Position numbers and translations under genes: made by a program. Positions 36,922-45,842 of a DNA stretch of 51,777 nt are shown in pieces. The notes under the pieces are model-generated. The model was given only the letters and a program-made list of their open reading frames with translations. It did not search any database and had not been told where the DNA came from. Origin of the DNA: Acinetobacter pragensis (lineage in GTDB: Bacteria > Pseudomonadota > Gammaproteobacteria > Pseudomonadales > Moraxellaceae); contig NZ_LUAW01000002.1 in the NCBI RefSeq assembly GCF_001605895.1, forward strand, positions 1 through 51,777. The letters run 5' to 3'. Numbering within the stretch: position 1 is the first letter of the stretch; every line of letters begins with the position of its first letter.

Positions 36922-38259
36922 TTAAGCTTTTTTCTCTTTAACGCCACTAATAAAGATAGCGACTAATGCTACAACTAGACTTAAACCAAATAAAGGCAGT
37001 AGTAGCCCAAGAATAATCAATATAGTTCCTAGAGTAAGTCTTTGAAGCGTTTTTGCACTTTTCCATGTACTTAAGAACAAATTTGAAAACTGTATTGTCG
37101 TCTGTTTGAGGCCTGTTCTTTTGTACCAAGCTAAATATGCATAAAGAATCATTACACATAGTGCTAGTGAGTAAATAATGAGTATCAACTGGTTTATCCA
37201 ACCAAATAAAATTCCAATGTGGGCATCAACTCCCCAGCGTGTCAATTTAGCTATTAATGGATAGTCATCAAAATAAAGCTGATCAATTACGCTGTGATTT
37301 GAAACGTCAATTGCAATGCTATCTGCTTGAGTAGGCCAACTGCGTTGAATCTCAGAAATACTCCATACTTGATCTTTTTCTAAAGGTGGTTTTATTTGTA
37401 CCTGAGAAGCATCTATTCCATGCTTTCTAGCGAGATCTAAAGCTATGTCGAAATCACCAGAAGTGACTTGTACTGAAGCATGATTATGTACCATTGAATG
37501 ATCTTCATGGTGCATAACCATTTTTGATGTAGGTTCGGCTTTGATAGATGTTGATAGAACAGGTGTTTGCCAACTTAGCGCTTGGCGAAATATTCGAATA
37601 TTTTCACCCGCGTATTCAGACCATGTTAAGCCAGTAACTGCTACAAAAAGTAGTAATGGGAAAAAAATTAAGCTGATAGTGCTGTGTTTTTGAATATATT
37701 TATTATGCTTGATTTGGTTCTTCTCAGATGCTTTTCGGCGTTTATACCATTGGTAAAAGCCAGTAAATATCAAGACAGCTAACCAACTTGCTGCAAGTTC
37801 ACTATAAAATCTTCCCCAGCTTCCTAGCAATAAATCTCGATGTAAGTGATCTAGTTTAGTTCTAAACGGAAGTAAACCACTTGTGCCATATACAGCTAAT
37901 TGACCTTTTACTTCAAGTGTATATGGGTCAATGAAGATGGCTTCATTTTGCCACCCTGATTCAGGATCTGAAAAAATAATCCTTGTAGTCTGATTTTCTG
38001 TTGGTGATGGACGTACTTCAGTTATTTGCGCAGTAGGAGATAAAAATTGTCTAGCTTTCTCAATTTGCTTGCTGAGAGACTGTGTTTTTGAATCGTTATG
38101 TTCGATGTATAAAATATCTTTATAAATAATTTTTTCAATTTGTGGGGTAGCAGCATAAAAAAAACCAGTTAGGGCCGCGATAAAGATAAACGGGGCAATA
38201 AAAATACCAGCATACGCATGTAGTAAGCGAACTAAAGTTTGCCAAAGATGAAAGTTCAT
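36922..38259 (-). CDS. PepSY-associated membrane protein (PiuB-like)
   Basis: A 445-residue inner-membrane protein with four main helices: one at about 15-35 (YAGIFIAPFIFIAALTGFFY), one near 155-170, one near 195-215 with the FPLLLFVAVTGLTWSEYAG motif typical of PepSY_TM proteins, and C-terminal helices near 360-445. A His-rich loop (MVMHHEDHSMVHNH) lies near residues 247-260 in the periplasmic part. PiuB-like proteins are often next to TonB receptors and are thought to help reduce or transport iron/siderophores. It is convergent with the lipoprotein gene. Confidence 0.8.
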   Translation of the reverse strand: MNFHLWQTLVRLLHAYAGIFIAPFIFIAALTGFFYAATPQIEKIIYKDILYIEHNDSKTQSLSKQIEKARQFLSPTAQITEVRPSPTENQTTRIIFSDPESGWQNEAIFIDPYTLEVKGQLAVYGTSGLLPFRTKLDHLHRDLLLGSWGRFYSELAASWLAVLIFTGFYQWYKRRKASEKNQIKHNKYIQKHSTISLIFFPLLLFVAVTGLTWSEYAGENIRIFRQALSWQTPVLSTSIKAEPTSKMVMHHEDHSMVHNHASVQVTSGDFDIALDLARKHGIDASQVQIKPPLEKDQVWSISEIQRSWPTQADSIAIDVSNHSVIDQLYFDDYPLIAKLTRWGVDAHIGILFGWINQLILIIYSLALCVMILYAYLAWYKRTGLKQTTIQFSNLFLSTWKSAKTLQRLTLGTILIILGLLLPLFGLSLVVALVAIFISGVKEKKA

Positions 38260-38599
38260 TCTGGAACAATAACAAATTATAAGTGTAAAACCTTACTAGA
38301 ATTTAAAGCATATATATATCCTTTTTTTGAACAAAAAATATTTTCTTAGACTTTTTTGCACAAATATTTAGAAACTAGCTCTGTCCTAAACTATTTAGAT
38401 TCAAGTGACAACTTAGGTGTGAGATTAACTTAATTCATTGAATATATTTAGGACTGTTACACACTTTAGTTTACAGTCTCTTTTATACATTCCTGATGGT
38501 TTTGGAGCGTTATCCAAGAGTTTGGATATTTCCTTGTATCTTTTTCTATTTGGCTTATGCCTTCTGATTAAATGGGTCTGATTGGGTATGCAAGTAATA
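38260..38599. other. 340-base AT-rich spacer left of the insertion sequence
   Basis: No gene is seen. An 8-base inverted pair, GTCCTAAA near 38394 and TTTAGGAC near 38448, is embedded in longer similar stretches and may be a trace of another mobile-element end. The promoter of the minus-strand PepSY gene should lie at its left side. Confidence 0.35.
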
Positions 38600-39515
38600 C
38601 AGGATTCTATAGACTTCTTTCATAAATTATTTTTTACTCAGTTCTATATTGTAGATTCCAGCAATTAGATTAAACCTTAACTCCAGTCTTTTACCTCGAT
38701 TCCGATAACGCCCAACAAGAATCTTAAAGGAATTGAGCTTGCCAAATACATGCTCAATTCCTATTCTTCTTTTATTAATTTCTCGGTTGTAAATTTTGAG
38801 TCTAGGATTCAATTTACAGCATCTTTTGGCTTTTAACGGCAATAAGCTATTCGCAAAAAAAGCATAGATTCCTTGATAGCCTTTATCTGCAAGAATAAAA
38901 GCGCCCGCAGGAATTTGATTTAAGTTACGTTTGAATAGCTCAAAATCATGCATAGCACTATGACGACTACATAAACTCAAAATTTTCCGGGTTTTGTCGT
39001 GAATGATCATCTATACTTTAAAGGTATGTGCCTTTTTCTTGCCGCTGTAGCTTTTCTTCTGTTTTTTAGGTCTTTGGATCGGAATTTCTGTGGCATCTAC
39101 AATCGCCACATTCTAGTGTATGCTTTCAGCTTCAGGTAATTTTTTCGGTAAATTAAACAAATTAGACTGAATTAGGCAGTCTTCAATATGACGTGAAATT
39201 CGGGATACCGCTGGCTCTGAAACATCATAACTTGTAGCAACGTGAAATAAGATTCGGTATTTACGCCAATAGCTGAGACACAGTAAGGCCTGATCTTCAA
39301 TACAAAGTTTGGTCGGTCTACCATTCATTGGGATCTACTTTTTCATGTATTCAATGATTAAATCAAAGGTTGACCATGAGATACCTGTCTATCGCTTAAA
39401 CAGGGTTTCAGGAAGATTTCTAAAGTCGAGATATTTCATAGGGTGATTATGCTTGAAAAGCCTAAAGTTATTCTAAATACAGATTGTATCATCAATCTTG
39501 CTTGACAAAATCCTG
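38600..39515 (-). mobile_element. IS5-family insertion sequence (about 916 bases), inactive or amber-interrupted
   Basis: Both ends show CAGGATT reading inward: left at 38600-38606 and right, on the minus strand, at 39509-39515, with weaker matching for about ten more bases. The transposase frame fills the interior on the minus strand. No clear target-site duplication can be read at the flanks, so the exact ends could be off by a few bases. It separates the metal block from the TetR/MarR region. Confidence 0.65.
38627..39439 (-). pseudogene. IS5-family DDE transposase, full length but with four in-frame TAG codons
   Basis: From an ATG at 39439 one frame runs 270 codons to the stop at 38627 without frameshift. 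Pieces: MKYLDFRNLPETLFKR, then an HTH segment (ALLCLSYWRKYRILFHVATS) and the DDE catalytic domain with AIVDATEIPI (D1), ILADKGYQG (D2) and RIGIEHVFGKLNSFK (E). The frame is broken only by TAG at 39389-39391, 39335-39337, 39113-39115 and 39011-39013. Contexts such as FKR-TAG-TGISW and FKV-TAG-MIIHD would fit Gln or Trp codons changed by one base. Unless amber codons are read through, the protein is not made. Confidence 0.85.
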
Positions 39516-39531
39516 CATGGTTATTCATTAT
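39502..39531 (+). promoter_or_regulatory. putative outward promoter using the right IS end
   Basis: TTGACA at 39502-39507 lies inside the right IS end and faces outward. With an 18-base spacer it is followed by CATTAT (39526-39531), a 4/6 match to the -10 box, which lies in flanking DNA 44 bases before the TetR ATG. This looks like a hybrid promoter created by insertion. Confidence 0.5.
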
Positions 39532-39574
39532 ATATTTATATCATATTTATTGATTCATATTGAGTTGAAATTCT

Positions 39575-40159
39575 ATGACCCTCACACGCCACCAAAAAAT
39601 CTTTTTACAAAAGCAAAAGATATTGGAGGTAACGGAACAGCTCTTACTGGAAAATAATCAGGATATTGTTGTTGGTGACTTGGCTACAGCTCTCGATATT
39701 GCCAAGGGTACGATTTACAAGTATTTCCATAGTAAAAATCAGTTGTATCTAGAATTGTTGATCATGAATGAACAGCGGTTGCTGGATATTGCGAAAAATG
39801 ATCAAGCGGATGTGAAAAAAAGTATTACAACTTATATGCTTTATCATTTAGAAAATGCTAATAGAACCGTTTTATTTCACAATATTGAAGAACAGATTAC
39901 TAGTCAAGAACGGGGACTAAAGAACAAATTTGAACAGCTCTATGCAATACGAGAGCAACGTATTTTAGAGGTAAAGGATATTACTCTTGAGTTTCTAAAA
40001 TCCTGTGGTAGTTCAATTGCTGTGCGCGATTATTTGTCCTATGTCTGGACCATTACTCATGGTGCCTGCTTACTATTAAGCTCCACTTATTATCAAAAAT
40101 CGGTGGGTGGGCGCACTGATTTAATGAACTTCTATATCAAGCAGGCGTTGAATTTATAA
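39575..40159 (+). CDS. TetR-family transcriptional regulator
   Basis: A 194-residue regulator with the TetR N-terminal helix-turn-helix: ILEVTEQLLLENNQDIVVGD, then LATALDIAKGTIYKYFHSKN (residues about 37-58) with the typical GTIYKYF recognition segment. The C-terminal all-helical ligand domain has no recognisable ligand signature. No clear ribosome site precedes the ATG. It ends 11 bases from the convergent MarR gene. Its target may be the acyl-CoA operon to the right, but nothing in the sequence proves this. Confidence 0.85.
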   Translation: MTLTRHQKIFLQKQKILEVTEQLLLENNQDIVVGDLATALDIAKGTIYKYFHSKNQLYLELLIMNEQRLLDIAKNDQADVKKSITTYMLYHLENANRTVLFHNIEEQITSQERGLKNKFEQLYAIREQRILEVKDITLEFLKSCGSSIAVRDYLSYVWTITHGACLLLSSTYYQKSVGGRTDLMNFYIKQALNL

Positions 40160-40170
40160 ATGGTTACTGA

Positions 40171-40584
40171 TTAATCTTCTGGCCATTTTAATTCTAAAAT
40201 CCGTCGTAGTTCCTGAACATTTTCAACCCCAATATACTGCTTAAGTTCTTCTTCTGCTTTATTAATTTCAGCAATAGCAACAGTAGCCATTTTCTGTCCT
40301 TCCTGACTGAGCTGTACCATTTTGACTCTTTTATCATTTGGGCTGTCGAGTAATTCCAAAAAACCTGAATGAATGCCTTCATTGACCAGCTGATGTACTG
40401 CCTGTCGGGAGATTTTTAATCTGCGTGCCAGTTCAGACATGGGCACAGGGGCATTCCCTAAATAGCTATATAGCCGTGCCATCGACGGGGTGATATAGCC
40501 ATAGCCGTTCTTTTCAGCATTCTGCATTAAATGTTCTTCAATCCACTCAAGGCGGGTGCGTAGCAATACTCTTAGTGATTTCAC
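40171..40584 (-). CDS. MarR-family regulator of the adjacent acid-catabolic operon
   Basis: A 137-residue winged-helix protein: the HTH near residues 55-85 (PMSELARRLKISRQAVHQLV), and the wing and helix LDSPNDKRVKMVQLSQEGQK. Start is a GTG at 40584 without a strong ribosome site; the product length is normal for short MarR proteins. It is divergent from the AAHS permease gene across 168 bases holding two palindromes. HcaR of ADP1, a MarR repressor responding to hydroxycinnamoyl-CoA, is a reasonable functional analogue, so a CoA thioester may be the inducer. Confidence 0.82.
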   Translation of the reverse strand: MKSLRVLLRTRLEWIEEHLMQNAEKNGYGYITPSMARLYSYLGNAPVPMSELARRLKISRQAVHQLVNEGIHSGFLELLDSPNDKRVKMVQLSQEGQKMATVAIAEINKAEEELKQYIGVENVQELRRILELKWPED

Positions 40585-40671
40585 AATTTTTTTACGTTAA
40601 AAAACCTTTGATCAATATAACAAAAATTTCAGTTTTGTGACTGCTAATACCTTTGGCTAATTTAAATAAAC

Positions 40672-40712
40672 GTCAAGTTTGCTTGACAATATATTCAAAT
40701 CAAATTAATTTG
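40672..40712. promoter_or_regulatory. two palindromes and promoter in the MarR-permease gap
   Basis: GTCAAG-TTTG-CTTGAC (40672-40687) overlaps a TTGACA -35 box at 40683-40688. The 12-base palindrome CAAATTAATTTG (40701-40712) covers the expected -10 position. Both lie on the permease side of the gap and are good candidate sites for the divergent MarR repressor. Confidence 0.55.
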
Positions 40713-40752
40713 TTTTTGCTAGGACAGCAAAACAAAAAAAAGGGTACGTTGC

Positions 40753-41967
40753 ATGGAACAACAAAATACACAGCGTAATGCTGTAATGACGATCTTGATC
40801 TGTTTCCTCATTGCATTTATTGAGGGAATTGATTTGCAGTCTGCAGGAGTTGCAGCTGCAGGTGTAGGAGCACACTTTGGTCTGGACAAACCGGCTTTAG
40901 GCTTATTTTTCAGTGCTGCGATTCTAGGTTTATTACCAGGTGGCCTGGTGGGTGGACGTCTAGGAGATCGTATAGGCCGTAAAAAAGTCCTGATTATTTC
41001 CGTTACATTATTTGGCTTATTTTCAATTTTGACTGCATCGGTCAGTTCATATTCCGGTCTGTTATTCGCACGTTTTATGACTGGTGTCGGCTTGGGTGCT
41101 GCCTTGCCGAACTTGGTGGCATTGGCTTCTGAAGCAGTCAGTGAAAAAGCACGGGGTCGTGCCATTTCTCTCATGTATTGTGGCATGCCAATTGGTGGAA
41201 TTGCCGTATCTTTATTGGCCAGCAGTGCACTGGCAAGCGACTGGAAAGTGATTTTCTATGTGGGTGGTGTACTGCCTTTACTGGTGATTCCACTGATGAT
41301 GTGGTTTTTACCTGAATCACGTGCTTTCTTGGCAACCCAGCAAGCAGATGCACAAATTGAAAAAGCCAAATTCAGCGATTTATTTAACGCATTTTTCCGC
41401 CTGCCTACGCTGCTGCTTTGGGTAGGCTACTTTTTCACCATGATGGTGGTGTACATGCTGTTGAACTGGCTGCCGTCTTTATTGATGGAACTGGGTTTTC
41501 AAAAACAGCAAGCGACCATGGTGCAGATGTTCTTCTCGGTAGGCGCCTTCATTGGAACAATTGTACTTGGTGTACTGGTTGACCGCTGGAAAATGAAAAA
41601 CGTCATTCTATTGATGTATAGCGGCATTGTTATAGGTCTGGTAGCACTCAACAGCTTTGAAACAGTCACTGGAATGTACTTTGCCGGGGCACTCGTGGGC
41701 TGTTTCACGATCGGCGGTCAAATGGTGCTATATGCCTTGGGCAGTCAGGTTTATCCAACCCAAATGCGCGGTACAGGTGTAGGTACAGCCATGACAGTTG
41801 GACGTTTTGGTGCGATGGCAGGACCTGCAGTTGCAGGACAGTTTTTAGCAATGGGCAACGGTGCAACAGGTCTGATTGCCACCTGTATTCCAGGCATCAT
41901 CATTGCTGCAGTTCTGATTCTCATTTTACTGGGCACCATGCAAAAACGTGCCCAAGCACAAGCATAA
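40753..41967 (+). CDS. MFS aromatic-acid permease (AAHS family)
   Basis: A 404-residue inner-membrane symporter with 12 predicted helices. TM1 ends FIEGIDLQSAGVAA, a variant of the DGxD motif seen in PcaK; the 2-3 loop is GGRLGDRIGRKKVL. It resembles MhpT and HcaK-type carriers of phenylpropanoid or related acids more than PcaK. AGGG precedes the ATG by eight bases. First gene of the operon encoding CoA-dependent side-chain degradation, so it probably imports that acid. Confidence 0.83.
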   Translation: MEQQNTQRNAVMTILICFLIAFIEGIDLQSAGVAAAGVGAHFGLDKPALGLFFSAAILGLLPGGLVGGRLGDRIGRKKVLIISVTLFGLFSILTASVSSYSGLLFARFMTGVGLGAALPNLVALASEAVSEKARGRAISLMYCGMPIGGIAVSLLASSALASDWKVIFYVGGVLPLLVIPLMMWFLPESRAFLATQQADAQIEKAKFSDLFNAFFRLPTLLLWVGYFFTMMVVYMLLNWLPSLLMELGFQKQQATMVQMFFSVGAFIGTIVLGVLVDRWKMKNVILLMYSGIVIGLVALNSFETVTGMYFAGALVGCFTIGGQMVLYALGSQVYPTQMRGTGVGTAMTVGRFGAMAGPAVAGQFLAMGNGATGLIATCIPGIIIAAVLILILLGTMQKRAQAQA

Positions 41968-42036
41968 AACCCACGATACAGTATTGAGTATGGACTTGGT
42001 GCTGCAGTTTTTTAAACGAATATATGGAAGATGAGC

Positions 42037-44109
42037 ATGAGTTCTGTAAATCAAATTCTGATTGAAAAACAAGGTAAAGTTGGCATTGTCAATTTTCAAA
42101 CAGATAAATTAAATGTGCTCTTGCATTCACTGCGCGCAGATTTGTATCAAGCGATCCAACAATTGTTGGCAGATGCAGAGGTTGAATCAATCGTCCTGGC
42201 AGGTTCAAACAAGGCATTTAGTGCAGGTGCAGATATTGCCGAGTTTTCTGCAGGGACTTATCTCAATTTTCCATCATTGCACGATTTAGTTCATTTAATT
42301 TCAGATGCCGCGAAACCTGTAACAGCTGCAATTTCAGGCACCGCACTAGGTGGTGGATTAGAACTGGCTTTGGCTTGCCATCACCGCGCTGTTCATGCAA
42401 AAGCGCATTTAGCATTGCCAGAAGTTCATTTGGGTTTACTGCAGGGTGCAGCGGGCACACAGCTGTTACCGCGTTATATCGGTGTGGAAACCGCTTTGGA
42501 CGCTATTTTAACGGGCAAGCCACTGAAGCTCAGTGCTTTAAAAGATTCCGCTTTGCTGGATGTTCTGACTGATGCTGATGTAAAACAGGCAGCAATTGAA
42601 TTTGCATCAGCACTCGGTACGCAGCCAGTTCATATTAAACATCAACGTATTCAGTCAACAGATGCACTTAATGACCTGCTGCAGCAAAAACGTGAAGCAG
42701 CAGGCAACAAGCCGCAGCATATTGTGCAACATGCGATTATTAATGCGGTGCAAGCAGCTATGGACTTGGACTTTGAAGCAGGTTTTGCTCAAGAACAACA
42801 ACTATTTCAGCAGCTGACTTCAAGTGATATTTCTAAAAGCTTGCGACATGCTTTTTTTGCAGAGCGTGAAGCCAAACATATTCCCAATTTAGATGCTGCT
42901 ACAGCGGCAAAAGCCATTGAACGTGTAGCTGTGATTGGTGCAGGTACTATGGGTAGCGGTATCGCGATTTGCTTCTTGCAGGCAGGTTATCCAGTCACGC
43001 TCATTGAAAACCAGCAAGTGGGTTTAGACCGCGGTTTAGCGTTGATCGCTAAACACTTTGCAGGACAAGTGGCAAAAGGTCGTTTGATTGAAGAAACAGC
43101 CGCCGCCATTCAAGCGAACTTACAGACCAGCTTGGAATACAGTGCATTGACGCAAGTCGATTTAGCAGTAGAAGCAGTTTTTGAAGATTGGGATGTGAAA
43201 ACAACAGTATTACAGCAGATGGATCAGCATTTGCCAGCGCATGCGGTTTTGGCCAGCAATACTTCGACTTTAGACCTGAATCAATTGTCACAGCAAACCT
43301 CACGTCCTGAATCTGTGGTTGGTCTGCATTTCTTTAGTCCTGCGCAAATTATGCCACTTCTCGAAATTGTCCGTACAGACAGCACCGATCAAGCCACTTT
43401 AAAAACGGCTTTAGACATAGGCAAACGTCTGAAAAAAACCGCTGTGGTGGCTGGTGTTTGTGATGGCTTTATTGGCAACCGTATGCTGAATGCCTATTTA
43501 CGTATTGCTGGGCTTTTGATTGATGCAGGTGCATCGCCGTATCAAATTGACCGCGCTTTGGAAAATTGGGGTATGGCGATGGGGCCATTCCGCATGTGTG
43601 ACATGGCGGGTAATGACATTGATTACATGATTCGTAAGCATCAGTTGAAGCTTAATCCAACAAAGAAATTCTCAGGTTTTGCAGATCAGCTATTTGAGCT
43701 GAAACGTTTTGGACAAAAAACACAAAAGGGTTGGTATGACTACAGTCAAGGCAACCGCCGCGGAGATGTAGACGCAGAAGTGATTGCTTTAATTGATGCC
43801 TATCGTGCTGAACAAGGTATTACTGCAAAAGCATTTAGTGATGAAGAAATCGTGGCACGTTGCATCTATGCCTTAGTCAACGAAGGATTCCGCTTACTCG
43901 AAGAAGGCATTGCTTTACGTCAGTCAGACATCGATGTGGTGTATTTGGCGGGTTATGGCTTCCCGCGCTGGCGTGGCGGTCCTATGTTCTATGCACAGCA
44001 GACTGGTTCTGATGTCATGACGGCTTCTATGCAGCAATTTGCACAAGACCTATATACCGATGCAGATTTTTGGCAGGTTCCAGCGTTGCTGGCGCAGGCT
44101 GCAGCTTAA
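42037..44109 (+). CDS. FadB-like bifunctional enoyl-CoA hydratase / 3-hydroxyacyl-CoA dehydrogenase
   Basis: A 690-residue fusion. Residues 1-190 form a crotonase domain with the oxyanion segment FSAGADIAEF and both catalytic Glu positions (GGGLELALACHHR, LPEVHLGLLQGAAGTQ). Residues about 295-480 are the NAD domain (VIGAGTMGSGIAICFLQAGY, SNTSTLDLNQL, GLHFFSPAQIMPLLEIV). The C-terminal part holds two HCDH domains. It catalyses hydration and oxidation of an enoyl-CoA. GGAAG is six bases before the ATG at 42037, so that start is preferred over the ATG two codons earlier. No thiolase follows in this operon. Confidence 0.88.
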   Translation: MSSVNQILIEKQGKVGIVNFQTDKLNVLLHSLRADLYQAIQQLLADAEVESIVLAGSNKAFSAGADIAEFSAGTYLNFPSLHDLVHLISDAAKPVTAAISGTALGGGLELALACHHRAVHAKAHLALPEVHLGLLQGAAGTQLLPRYIGVETALDAILTGKPLKLSALKDSALLDVLTDADVKQAAIEFASALGTQPVHIKHQRIQSTDALNDLLQQKREAAGNKPQHIVQHAIINAVQAAMDLDFEAGFAQEQQLFQQLTSSDISKSLRHAFFAEREAKHIPNLDAATAAKAIERVAVIGAGTMGSGIAICFLQAGYPVTLIENQQVGLDRGLALIAKHFAGQVAKGRLIEETAAAIQANLQTSLEYSALTQVDLAVEAVFEDWDVKTTVLQQMDQHLPAHAVLASNTSTLDLNQLSQQTSRPESVVGLHFFSPAQIMPLLEIVRTDSTDQATLKTALDIGKRLKKTAVVAGVCDGFIGNRMLNAYLRIAGLLIDAGASPYQIDRALENWGMAMGPFRMCDMAGNDIDYMIRKHQLKLNPTKKFSGFADQLFELKRFGQKTQKGWYDYSQGNRRGDVDAEVIALIDAYRAEQGITAKAFSDEEIVARCIYALVNEGFRLLEEGIALRQSDIDVVYLAGYGFPRWRGGPMFYAQQTGSDVMTASMQQFAQDLYTDADFWQVPALLAQAAA

Positions 44110-44186
44110 ACGTTGCGTGCATAGAACAGAATTAAAAGGATTTGGTGGCCCAGCAGAGTGAATCACTGGGCACAGAGGATAGAAAA

Positions 44187-45842
44187 ATGAGCACATTACA
44201 TTTCAATCATTTGCCGCGTCATTTATCACAAAATTTATCGTACCCACAAACGGGGCTGTATGAGCATTTGACGACCAATGCACAGCGCTATCCAGATAAA
44301 GTGGCGGTGAACTATTACGGCAGCCAAGTGAACTATGCAGAGCTGAATGAACGTGTAGAGCGTTTCGCTGGCTATTTACAGCAGCAGGAAAATGTTCAGG
44401 CAGGCGATCGTGTTGTGATCAGCATGCAGAACAGTGTCTCATTCATTATTGCCTACTATGCCATTTTGCGTTGCGATGCAGTAGCGGTTCCTGTCAATCC
44501 AATGAACAAAGCTTTGGAATTGGAATGGTATGTATCCGATACAGAGTCGAAAGTTGCAGTGGTCGGTTCAGAATTAGTGAGCGAATTTGAAACCTTGTTG
44601 GGCAAAACCTGTTTAGGAAAAATTATTGCAACGCGTTATGCAGACGATTTATTTACCTCAACAGAATTTGTGATTCCAGAAACGGTTTTGCAGGCGCCTG
44701 TAGTAGAAGAAACTACGGAAGTGGTGAATCTGCAAACAGCATTGCAGCATGCGCCTATTTGCACTCAAGCAGTACGTTCAGGCGAAGACTTAGCTGTGGT
44801 GTTGTATACATCAGGCACCACAGCACATCCCAAGGGCTGCATGCTGAGTCATCGTGCTTTAGTGGCGCAAATTTTGACGCAAATCAACTGGAGTCCTTGG
44901 GATAACACCGCAAAAGTATTGTCGGTTACGCCATTTTTCCATGTCACTGGCATGATCAATGCCATGTGCTTGCCCATTTGGCTGGGTGCAACCACTTATC
45001 TTATGACCCGCTGGGACCGCCTTTGTGCAGCGCAAGTGGTGGATATGCATGGCTTAACGCATTGGTGCTGTATTCCAACCATGGTGGTGGATCTGCTCGC
45101 AATGCCAAATGTGAATAAATTCAATTTTAAATCGTTCACTCATGTCTATGGTGGCGGCACAGGTATGCCGCATGCCATTGCGCAAGATTTTGAGACCTTA
45201 ACAGGAATCGAATTTATTGAAGGCTGGGGCATGACCGAAATGGCGGCGGGTGTGCATCTTAATCCTTATGGCCGCGGAAAGCGCCAATGTTTGGGTGTAC
45301 CGCTGTTTGATGTAGACACTCGCGTGATTGACCCAGAAACAAGTGCAGAGCTAGGCATTCGCCAAAACGGCGAGATCATTTCGACCAGCCCATGTTTGTT
45401 CAGCGGTTACTGGAAAAACCCAGAAGCGACAGAAGCTTCATTTATTGAACATGACGGCAAGCGCTTCTTTAAAACGGGCGATGTTGGCTATTTTGATGAA
45501 GAAGGCTACTTCTTTATGGCAGACCGCTTAAAACGCATGATCAATGTGTCGGGCTATAAAGTTTGGCCATCCGAAGTAGAAAGCATTCTGTACCAAAATG
45601 AAAAGATTTTAGAAAACTGCATTATCCCATGCAATAAAAATGACCGTGGCGAAAGTGTAAAAGCCATTGTGGTGTTAAAAGCCAATCAAATGATGACTGA
45701 AGACGAATTAAGACAGTGGTGCCGAGACAATATGTCGGCCTACAAAGTGCCGAAAGTGGTGGAGTTTGTAAATGAACTGCCAAAAACAGCAAGCGGAAAA
45801 ATTAACTGGCGTTTACTGCAAGACAAGGAAATGAGCGCATGA
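44187..45842 (+). CDS. acyl-CoA synthetase (AMP-forming ligase)
   Basis: A 551-residue ANL-superfamily ligase that activates a carboxylic acid with ATP and CoA. Motifs: P-loop-like YTSGTTAHPKGCMLSH (near 205), the A5 region EGWGMTEMAAG (near 345), TGDVGYF with the conserved Asp (near 428), the hinge DRLKRMINVSGYKVWP (near 447), and the catalytic Lys in KTASGKINWRLL near the C-terminus. The start at 44187 has AGAGGAT upstream; an earlier in-frame start (44142) lacks one. It overlaps the next gene by four bases. Substrate (aromatic alkanoate or medium-chain acid) unknown. Confidence 0.87.
   Translation: MSTLHFNHLPRHLSQNLSYPQTGLYEHLTTNAQRYPDKVAVNYYGSQVNYAELNERVERFAGYLQQQENVQAGDRVVISMQNSVSFIIAYYAILRCDAVAVPVNPMNKALELEWYVSDTESKVAVVGSELVSEFETLLGKTCLGKIIATRYADDLFTSTEFVIPETVLQAPVVEETTEVVNLQTALQHAPICTQAVRSGEDLAVVLYTSGTTAHPKGCMLSHRALVAQILTQINWSPWDNTAKVLSVTPFFHVTGMINAMCLPIWLGATTYLMTRWDRLCAAQVVDMHGLTHWCCIPTMVVDLLAMPNVNKFNFKSFTHVYGGGTGMPHAIAQDFETLTGIEFIEGWGMTEMAAGVHLNPYGRGKRQCLGVPLFDVDTRVIDPETSAELGIRQNGEIISTSPCLFSGYWKNPEATEASFIEHDGKRFFKTGDVGYFDEEGYFFMADRLKRMINVSGYKVWPSEVESILYQNEKILENCIIPCNKNDRGESVKAIVVLKANQMMTEDELRQWCRDNMSAYKVPKVVEFVNELPKTASGKINWRLLQDKEMSA

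Noticed and set aside
38394..38455. Inverted pair GTCCTAAA/TTTAGGAC as ends of another small mobile element
   Set aside because: Only eight bases match exactly and no gene or duplicated target lies between or around them.
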